From: Rhodobiaceae bacterium
GTDB lineage: Bacteria; Pseudomonadota; Alphaproteobacteria; Micropepsales; Micropepsaceae
Direction of reading: 5' to 3'
Assembly (NCBI GenBank): GCA_009885515.1
Contig: VFKO01000050.1
Coordinates: forward strand, 1-6,181
DNA length: 6,181 nt
Made by a program: the position numbers and the translations under genes. The notes under the pieces were generated by a model. It ran no database searches and had not been told where the DNA came from. It saw nothing but the letters and a program-made list of their open reading frames with translations. Shown here in pieces: positions 1 through 4,321 of the stretch; within the stretch, counting starts at the first letter, position 1; every line of letters begins with the position of its first letter.

Positions 1-119
1 ACAAGGCGAAAGCCGGTCATTGCCAACATGCCGTGCGCAAGTTGGCTCAGGTAGTTTCGCGTCAGATTTGTGGCAACTTCCTCTTGGAACTGCGCCTCGG
101 CACGGGCATTATCATTCAC
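1..119 (-). CDS. Probable MFS transporter, N-terminal fragment
   Basis: This frame is open to the window edge and gives 39 codons plus two bases, so only the cytoplasmic N-terminus and the beginning of the first helix are present. The readable part is a charged lead (NDNARAEAQFQEE), then LTRNYLSQLAHGML and MTGFRL. The pattern RNYL..LAHG...TGFRL resembles the start of a group of alphaproteobacterial major facilitator transporters as I recall them. The membrane helices that would prove the family lie outside the window. The start chosen is GTG at 117-119. No ATG lies upstream in frame before the stop that overlaps the end of the hydrolase gene, and an AGGA sits about 14 bases upstream, a rather long spacing. 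The gene follows the hydrolase gene on the same strand after 24 bases, so co-transcription is likely. The substrate cannot be inferred. Confidence 0.5.
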   Translation of the reverse strand, partial: MNDNARAEAQFQEEVATNLTRNYLSQLAHGMLAMTGFRL

Positions 120-143
120 GGTCGGTCGATCAGTCCTGTAACT

Positions 144-1004
144 TTAAACTCCGTGCGACTTAAACCATGCCAGAGAGCGCGCCCATGCGTCTTTTGCAGC
201 AGCCTGATTGTAGCTGGGCCGGTAGTCCGCCAGGAAACCATGATCGGCGCCCGGATAAACCACGATTTCGCTTTTGGTATCGCCAGCTGCGGCAAGGGCT
301 GCCCGCATGGCATCAATCTGCATACTCGCGATGCCTTTATCGAGTTCACCATAAAGGCCAAGCATGCGGCCCTTAAAGCCTGCCGCAACTTCCACCGGAT
401 GCTTGGCTTGCGTGTTGCCTTCCCGCCGGACCATATGCCCGTACCAGGCAGCGCCCGCGTTCACGCCTGGATTGTGCGCCGTGTAGAGCCAAGTCACCCG
501 TCCGCCCCAGCAAAATCCGGTCACCGCAATGCGCCCGCCGTTTCCGCCATTGCCTGCCACCCATTTCGACGTGGCATCAAGATCGCTCATCACCGTCGCA
601 TCGTCGGTCTTTGCGACGATCTCGCTCACGAGCTTGGGAATGTCGGTGTACGCAGTCGCATCACCTTGCCGCGAATAAAGATAAGGCGCGACCGCCAGAT
701 ACCCCTGTTTGGCAAACCGCCGGCAGATATCCTTCATCCACTCATGCACGCCGAAAATTTCGTGCACCACGATCACCGTTGGCAGATTGACGCCATTGGC
801 GGGCATGGCGCGAAAAGCGGGAATCTCGCCATCGCTAACAGGAATCTTGACGTCGCCGCTCACCAAGCCACTGTCGTCCGTCACAATTACCGTAGGCCTG
901 ACCGGTTGCACCGAGAGCGCGAACCCCGCCGCCAAGCTTGTCACCACAATCGTTCGCCTGTCGATGGGCAAACGCAAAGCATCGTCTGCAGAATGGCCGG
1001 TCAT
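144..1004 (-). CDS. Dienelactone hydrolase family protein with Tat-like N-terminus
   Basis: This 286-residue alpha/beta hydrolase belongs to the dienelactone hydrolase (DLH) family, whose founding members open the lactone ring of chlorocatechol-derived dienelactones. Many members have other, undefined ester substrates. The nucleophile is Cys165 in GFCWGG, the acid is Asp222 in YGELDKG, and the histidine is His255 in GADHGF. HEIFG (81-85) carries the conserved Glu that positions the Cys thiol in DLH. The family domain covers about residues 46-284. The extra N-terminus has twin arginines at 16-17 (DRRTIVV) followed by a hydrophobic stretch to about residue 32, like a Tat signal, but no clear Ala-X-Ala cleavage site follows. 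The ATG at 1002-1004 is supported by a strong Shine-Dalgarno sequence. The gene starts 18 bases after the lectin/crystallin gene and is followed by the probable transporter. The family is certain. The substrate and the export are inference. Confidence 0.92.
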   Translation of the reverse strand: MTGHSADDALRLPIDRRTIVVTSLAAGFALSVQPVRPTVIVTDDSGLVSGDVKIPVSDGEIPAFRAMPANGVNLPTVIVVHEIFGVHEWMKDICRRFAKQGYLAVAPYLYSRQGDATAYTDIPKLVSEIVAKTDDATVMSDLDATSKWVAGNGGNGGRIAVTGFCWGGRVTWLYTAHNPGVNAGAAWYGHMVRREGNTQAKHPVEVAAGFKGRMLGLYGELDKGIASMQIDAMRAALAAAGDTKSEIVVYPGADHGFLADYRPSYNQAAAKDAWARSLAWFKSHGV

Positions 1005-1013
1005 GAAAAAAAT

Positions 1014-1022
1014 CTCTTCCTT
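1014..1022 (-). promoter_or_regulatory. Strong ribosome binding site for the hydrolase gene
   Basis: On the minus strand this reads AAGGAAGAG and ends 9 bases before the ATG of the hydrolase gene. It lies immediately after the stop codon of the lectin/crystallin gene, so translation of the second gene starts at a site embedded in an apparent operon junction. A run of seven T (minus strand) separates it from the start codon. Confidence 0.7.
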
Positions 1023-1724
1023 CTACCGAACTCGCCGCACAGATTCAGTCCGGTCACTAAAGCCAAAGGCCCACAAATTTGTTTGCGTGCGGTCGATGTT
1101 CACGCAAAACCCGCGATAGTTTGGCCGGTCACATAATTGCCAAACGCCGCCCTGCACCACCACACTCGACGCAATATTTCCAAATTCGTCTGCGTTCAGG
1201 TTTGGGATGTCACTGGAATAGGTTCGCGACCGGCCGCCAAAGTTCGTGTTCTTGTAAAGAACAATCCTGCCCGGACCATGATTGAACCCTTGTTCCCGCC
1301 GACACTGGAGAATTCCATCGCTATTGGCAATATCACCCCGGCAAGACTGGAAGCCATTCAATTCCGTATAGCGCCAGCGCCCATTGCGATCCTGGCATTC
1401 GGCAGTCAGCGTTCCCCGTTCGACATGTTCATCGCGGCAGGTGCGCTGATAGCTTCCGGGTGGCAAGTCATCTTCATCATCTCGCCAATCGCTTTGGCAT
1501 TCCAGTTGACCGTTGTTGTTGATGATGTCCCCATCGCAATCGCCATAGTTGTCGAGTGATGTATCTCTCCATCGTCCATAGGGCGTCCGGCAAGTAGCCC
1601 ACAGCGTGTTCGAGCTGGCGTCAATGTCACGACATGATCGCTGATAGCTTCCCGGCGGAACAGCCTCGGCCCAGGCGGGGCCTGCCACAATCAGGATTAC
1701 AAAAACCGCAAAAATCAACCTCAT
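1023..1724 (-). CDS. Secreted CVNH-repeat / beta-gamma-crystallin domain protein
   Basis: This 233-residue exported protein starts with a signal peptide (MRLIFAVFVILIVAGPAWA, cleavage expected after Ala19). Two cyanovirin-N homology repeats follow, residues 23-76 and 88-141. Each begins PPGSYQR[ST]CRD and continues ...GRW(R)xT.L...C.GDI.N..G.L.C. An acidic linker (about 79-86) joins them. Cys31/Cys45 and Cys96/Cys110 sit where cyanovirin-N has its disulfides. A further pair in each repeat (63/76 and 128/141) suggests a second bond. Residues about 152-233 form a beta/gamma-crystallin-like double Greek key, with VLYKNTNFGG and WQLCDRPNYRGFC as its two characteristic strands. CVNH domains are often sugar-binding and beta/gamma-crystallin domains often bind calcium, so an extracellular or periplasmic glycan-binding role is an inference. 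GGGTGA lies 4 bases before the ATG. This is the first gene of the probable three-gene operon. Confidence 0.85.
   Translation of the reverse strand: MRLIFAVFVILIVAGPAWAEAVPPGSYQRSCRDIDASSNTLWATCRTPYGRWRDTSLDNYGDCDGDIINNNGQLECQSDWRDDEDDLPPGSYQRTCRDEHVERGTLTAECQDRNGRWRYTELNGFQSCRGDIANSDGILQCRREQGFNHGPGRIVLYKNTNFGGRSRTYSSDIPNLNADEFGNIASSVVVQGGVWQLCDRPNYRGFCVNIDRTQTNLWAFGFSDRTESVRRVR
1302..1658 (-). repeat. Internal tandem duplication encoding two CVNH repeats
   Basis: Two coding units (1497-1658 and 1302-1463) are offset by exactly 195 bases, which is 65 codons. They encode aligned repeats sharing PPGSYQR, CRD, GRWR and the C-GDI-N-G-L-C frame. A 14-base stretch is identical at the DNA level at 1444-1457 and 1639-1652, encoding GSYQR. 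The rest has diverged, so the duplication is old or the short identity is held by the protein motif. Confidence 0.75.
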
Positions 1725-1774
1725 GAAATCACCCGATACTGACTGGTCGCAGAGCCTGCAGACCGCATCACCGA

Positions 1775-1803
1775 ATTACGGCTGAAATGCGTCGCCTTGG
1801 CAA
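1775..1803 (-). promoter_or_regulatory. Candidate sigma-70-type promoter for the lectin/hydrolase operon
   Basis: On the minus strand, TTGCCA (1803-1798, five of six matches to TTGACA) is followed by a 17-base spacer and CGTAAT (1780-1775, four of six matches to TATAAT). Transcription would start near 1768, leaving a leader of roughly 40 bases before the ATG at 1724. This is a consensus match only. The rest of the 143-base divergent region (1725-1867) shows no convincing promoter for the L,D-transpeptidase gene. Confidence 0.35.
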
Positions 1804-1867
1804 GAGCATGCCTTAAGCCTGCCTCGATTCTTTGAGAAATTTGCACCTCAACATTCAATGGGCACTC

Positions 1868-2365
1868 ATGAAACTCCCCATTCTTGCCATATGTTTGCTG
1901 ATGGCTGTCGCAGGACTTGCAACCGCCAACGCCGGCCAGGCCACCGCAAACCTCATCATTGTCGAAAAAGCCAAGCGCGTCCTTTCCCTTTACAACGGCA
2001 AGAAACTCATCAAGACCTACCGCATCGCCCTCGGCGGCAACCCGCAAGGTCACAAAGAGCAGGAAGGAGACTCGCGCACGCCCGAAGGCCGTTACATCAT
2101 CGATGCCAAAAATCCATGGTCCAGCTTTCACTTGTCGCTGCGCATTTCGTACCCCGACAGGCGGGACCTGGCCTCCGCACGGCGTCGCGGCGTTTCCGCG
2201 GGCGGCGCAATCATGATCCACGGCACGCCCGGCTCACTTGCCACGCTGAATGCCGCAGGCTTTTATCCCGATTGGACGGCGGGCTGCATTGCGGTGACCA
2301 ACAATGACATCGAAGAAATCTACGCCAAAATTCGCAATGGCACGCCAATTGTAATCAAGCCATAA
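1868..2365 (+). CDS. Small exported L,D-transpeptidase (YkuD domain)
   Basis: This 165-residue protein is a signal peptide plus one YkuD catalytic domain. The family forms 3-3 cross-links in peptidoglycan or attaches proteins to it from the periplasm. Residues 1-22 (MKLPILAICLLMAVAGLATANA) are a typical signal peptide ending in ANA. The domain begins with the usual strand (LIIVEKAKRVLSLYNG), followed by the GDSRTPEG motif (67-74), which is typical of the fold. The catalytic region holds His118 in IMIHGTPGS and the nucleophile Cys140 in DWTAGCIAVTN. The commoner motif has SHGC; here it is TAGC, a variant I recall from other short Gram-negative members. ATG 1868 is preferred over an in-frame TTG at 1832 because it places the signal peptide exactly at the N-terminus. 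The Shine-Dalgarno match is weak. No peptidoglycan-binding domain is present. bioB follows after 43 bases on the same strand. Confidence 0.88.
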   Translation: MKLPILAICLLMAVAGLATANAGQATANLIIVEKAKRVLSLYNGKKLIKTYRIALGGNPQGHKEQEGDSRTPEGRYIIDAKNPWSSFHLSLRISYPDRRDLASARRRGVSAGGAIMIHGTPGSLATLNAAGFYPDWTAGCIAVTNNDIEEIYAKIRNGTPIVIKP

Positions 2366-2368
2366 GCC

Positions 2369-2403
2369 AGTATGCTGTGCCACCTTATCCACACGAGTAT
2401 GCT
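2369..2403 (+). repeat. Pair of 8-base direct repeats ahead of bioB
   Basis: AGTATGCT occurs at 2369-2376 and again at 2396-2403, a 27-base period (about two and a half helical turns). The pair occupies almost the whole gap between the L,D-transpeptidase stop and the bioB start, and the second copy ends 5 bases before the bioB ATG. It could be a regulator half-site pair or chance. It does not resemble the BioR operator known from alphaproteobacterial biotin genes. Confidence 0.4.
2385..2393 (+). promoter_or_regulatory. Exact DnaA-box match (TTATCCACA)
   Basis: The 9-mer equals the high-affinity DnaA box consensus and lies in the 43-base gap ahead of bioB, between the two AGTATGCT repeats. 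DnaA acts as a transcription factor at such boxes in several bacteria, including Caulobacter. A single box is not an origin, since no cluster and no AT-rich unwinding region are present. Whether DnaA binds here is unknown. Confidence 0.4.
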
Positions 2404-2408
2404 TCTCA

Positions 2409-3401
2409 ATGACCACCCTCAGCGCCAGCCACAAGCCAGAAACACGCAACCCCGGACTGGCCCCTTCCCGCTGGAACCAGGCGTCCGCCCGCGCACTGTT
2501 TGAACTTCCTTTCGCCGATTTGATTTTCCGTGCCCAAAACATTCACCGCCTGCATTTCGATGCCAACGAAGTGCAAATGTCGACCTTGTTGTCGATCAAG
2601 ACTGGCGGTTGCCCCGAAGATTGCGGCTATTGCAGCCAGTCAGCCCACTTCGATACCGGCCTCAAGGCTTCAAAACTGATGGCCTTGGACGAAGTCAAAC
2701 AAGCAGCAATCCAGGCCAAAGCGGGAGGCGCGTCGCGGTTCTGCATGGGTGCGGCCTGGCGCGAACCCAAGGATCGCGACATCGACGTACTGTGCGACAT
2801 GGTCCGTGAAGTGAAGGCTTTGGGCATGGAAACCTGCATGACCCTGGGCATGTTGTCGGCGCCTCAGGCTCAGCGCCTCGCTGGTGCGGGCCTTGAGTAC
2901 TACAACCACAACATCGACACAGGACCAGACTATTACGAGCAAATTGTGTCCACGCGCTCCCTGCAGGACCGCCTCGATACCTTGGGCCACGTCCGCGACG
3001 CCGGCATGGCCGTCTGCTGTGGCGGCATTGTCGGCATGGGTGAGACGCGTGAAGATCGCATCGGCATGCTTGTCACTCTGGCCGGCCTGCCAACACCCCC
3101 TGAATCCGTGCCCATCAACGCGCTGATGCAGATCAAAGGCACGCCGCTCGGGGAAAGCGCTCCAATCGAAGGCTTCGAATTTGTCCGCACCATTGCGGCG
3201 GCCCGCATCATGATGCCGACATCCGTCGTCCGATTGTCAGCTGGCCGTGAAAGCATGAGCGAAGAGCTGCAGGCCCTGTGCTTCCTCGCAGGCGCCAATT
3301 CCATCTTCATTGGCCCCAAATTGCTGACGACGGCAAATCCCGCCAAGGAAAAAGATGACGCCTTGTGGTCCAAGCTCGGCATTCGTCCCATGGAGATATG
3401 A
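2409..3401 (+). CDS. bioB: Biotin synthase
   Basis: BioB is the radical-SAM enzyme that inserts sulfur into dethiobiotin, the last step of biotin synthesis, in the cytoplasm. This is a full-length 330-residue homologue. The SAM-cluster cysteines are Cys68, Cys72 and Cys75 in GGCPEDCGYCSQS. The ligands of the sulfur-donating [2Fe-2S] cluster are also present: Cys112 (RFCMGAAWR), Cys143 (CMTLGML), Cys203 (AVCCGG) and Arg275 (VRLSAGRE). All seven sit at a constant offset of 15 from the E. coli residues, so the catalytic core has no net insertions or deletions. YNHNIDT (165-171) is another family hallmark. The first 15 or so residues are an extra N-terminal stretch. No bioF, bioD or bioA lies next to it. 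The gene follows the L,D-transpeptidase after 43 bases and converges on sdhB with 6 bases between stops. The ATG at 2409 lacks a recognisable Shine-Dalgarno sequence, but no better in-frame start exists. Confidence 0.97.
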   Translation: MTTLSASHKPETRNPGLAPSRWNQASARALFELPFADLIFRAQNIHRLHFDANEVQMSTLLSIKTGGCPEDCGYCSQSAHFDTGLKASKLMALDEVKQAAIQAKAGGASRFCMGAAWREPKDRDIDVLCDMVREVKALGMETCMTLGMLSAPQAQRLAGAGLEYYNHNIDTGPDYYEQIVSTRSLQDRLDTLGHVRDAGMAVCCGGIVGMGETREDRIGMLVTLAGLPTPPESVPINALMQIKGTPLGESAPIEGFEFVRTIAAARIMMPTSVVRLSAGRESMSEELQALCFLAGANSIFIGPKLLTTANPAKEKDDALWSKLGIRPMEI

Positions 3402-3407
3402 CAGACC

Positions 3408-4187
3408 CTACACGGACCGCTTCACCATCATCTGCTTGATCTCGCCAATGGCCTGCGCCGGGTTTAATCCCTTCGGACAGACCGATGCGCAATTCATGAT
3501 CGTGTGGCAACGATACAGCCGGAACGGATCCTCGAGATTGTCCAGTCGCTCACCCGTCGCTTCATCGCGGCTGTCGATCAGCCAACGATAGGCCTGCAAC
3601 AGCACCGCCGGACCCAGATACCGGTCCTGGCTCCACCAATAGCTGGGACACGCCGTCGAACAGCAGGCGCACAGGATACATTCATAAAGTCCGTCAAGTT
3701 TCTGGCGGTCTTCCGGCACCTGGCGCCATTCTTTCTCTGGCGTAGGCGTTGTCGTGTGCAGCCAAGGCTCAATGGACGCATACTGCGCATAAAAATGCGT
3801 CATGTCCGGAACCAGATCCTTGACCACTTCCATGTGCGGCAAAGGATAGATCGCCACCGGACCTTTGATCTCGTCGATCGCTTTCGTGCACGCCAGTGTA
3901 TTCGACCCATTGACGTTCATAGCGCAAGACCCGCACACGCCTTCGCGGCACGAGCGGCGGAATGTCAACGATGGATCAATCTCATTCTTTATCTTGATCA
4001 ACGCGTCCAGAACCATCGGTCCGCAGCTCGCAAGGTCGACCTCATAGGTATCCAGCTTCGGATTTTGGCCGTCATCGGGATTCCAGCGATAGACCTTGAA
4101 GGCTCTGACCTGGGCAGACCCGGACGGCGCCGCCCAAGTCTTGCCGGGTTTGACTTGGCTGTTACGAGGTAAAGTGAGTTCGACCAT
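3408..4187 (-). CDS. sdhB: Succinate dehydrogenase iron-sulfur subunit
   Basis: SdhB carries electrons from the flavin of SdhA to ubiquinone in complex II at the inner membrane. The protein is 259 residues, normal for alphaproteobacteria. The N-terminal ferredoxin domain has the [2Fe-2S] ligands Cys80, Cys85, Cys88 (SCREGVCGSCAMN) and Cys100. The C-terminal domain has the [4Fe-4S] ligands Cys170, Cys173, Cys176 (CILCACCSTACP) and Cys237, and the [3Fe-4S] ligands Cys180, Cys227 and Cys233. These seven match E. coli SdhB at a constant offset of 21. The frame is open further upstream to 4322, but MVELTLPRNS is the family-typical start. ATG 4185-4187 has GGAA six bases upstream. The gene appears monocistronic: the aminopeptidase diverges upstream, bioB converges downstream, and sdhC, sdhD and sdhA are not adjacent. 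Confidence 0.97.
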   Translation of the reverse strand: MVELTLPRNSQVKPGKTWAAPSGSAQVRAFKVYRWNPDDGQNPKLDTYEVDLASCGPMVLDALIKIKNEIDPSLTFRRSCREGVCGSCAMNVNGSNTLACTKAIDEIKGPVAIYPLPHMEVVKDLVPDMTHFYAQYASIEPWLHTTTPTPEKEWRQVPEDRQKLDGLYECILCACCSTACPSYWWSQDRYLGPAVLLQAYRWLIDSRDEATGERLDNLEDPFRLYRCHTIMNCASVCPKGLNPAQAIGEIKQMMVKRSV

Positions 4188-4230
4188 GAGGAATTCCAGC
4201 TGATAAGAGCAAAACCGCCATCGATTCAGG

Positions 4231-4268
4231 GTGTACCGCGACCAAACGGTTCCGTCCACGGGGTACAC
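4231..4268. repeat. Nested inverted repeat in the sdhB/aminopeptidase divergent region
   Basis: GTGTACC (4231-4237) and GGTACAC (4262-4268) are perfect 7-base inverted copies 24 bases apart. Nearly at their centre lies ACGG-TT-CCGT (4246-4255). The dyads sit 44 bases upstream of the sdhB start and 54 bases upstream of the aminopeptidase start, so a regulator site serving both genes is possible. The right arm falls about where a -35 element would lie if TTTAAT (4285-4290) is the -10 of the aminopeptidase gene. No T-run follows, so this is not an intrinsic terminator. Confidence 0.4.
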
Positions 4269-4284
4269 AAGCCACAATCCACCC

Positions 4285-4290
4285 TTTAAT
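4285..4290 (+). promoter_or_regulatory. Tentative -10 element for the aminopeptidase gene
   Basis: TTTAAT matches TATAAT at five of six positions and would give a leader of about 25 bases that includes the Shine-Dalgarno sequence. No TTGACA-like -35 is found 16-18 bases upstream. That position is occupied by the GGTACAC arm of the inverted repeat, so the promoter would need an activator or may not be real. Confidence 0.2.
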
Positions 4291-4307
4291 GTCATAGCCC
4301 TCGTCTC

Positions 4308-4312
4308 GGGGA
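4308..4312 (+). promoter_or_regulatory. Ribosome binding site deciding the aminopeptidase start
   Basis: GGGGA lies 9 bases upstream of the ATG at 4322. Two further in-frame ATGs (4328 and 4343) are too far from it, so 4322 is preferred. All three would keep the lipobox. Confidence 0.55.
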
Positions 4313-4321
4313 ATTTCTTCA

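Noticed and set aside
33..1136. Long plus-strand open frame opposite the hydrolase gene (367 codons)
   Set aside because: It is antisense to a hydrolase with all catalytic motifs, its translation is rich in His, Arg and Pro without any recognisable domain, and such shadows are common in GC-rich DNA.
1826..1830. GANTC (CcrM-type methylation) sites in both divergent regions (1826-1830 and 4224-4228)
   Set aside because: A five-base degenerate site is expected many times by chance in this window, so its presence in two promoter regions is not evidence of cell-cycle control by itself.
1832..1867. Upstream TTG start extending the L,D-transpeptidase by 12 residues
   Set aside because: It would put a polar stretch ahead of a textbook signal peptide. 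The ATG at 1868 begins exactly at MKLP.
2366..2408. BioR operator or biotin-responsive site upstream of bioB
   Set aside because: No TTATnnATAA-type palindrome is present. TTATCC matches only half and is better explained as a DnaA-box match.
3349..3375. Possible minus-strand terminator for sdhB (CTTG/CAAG stem followed by five T)
   Set aside because: The stem is only 4 base pairs, the T-run is about 8 bases away, and the site lies inside bioB coding sequence.
3504..4172. Plus-strand open frame opposite sdhB (222 codons)
   Set aside because: It lies wholly within sdhB, whose iron-sulfur ligands are all conserved. The antisense translation resembles nothing.
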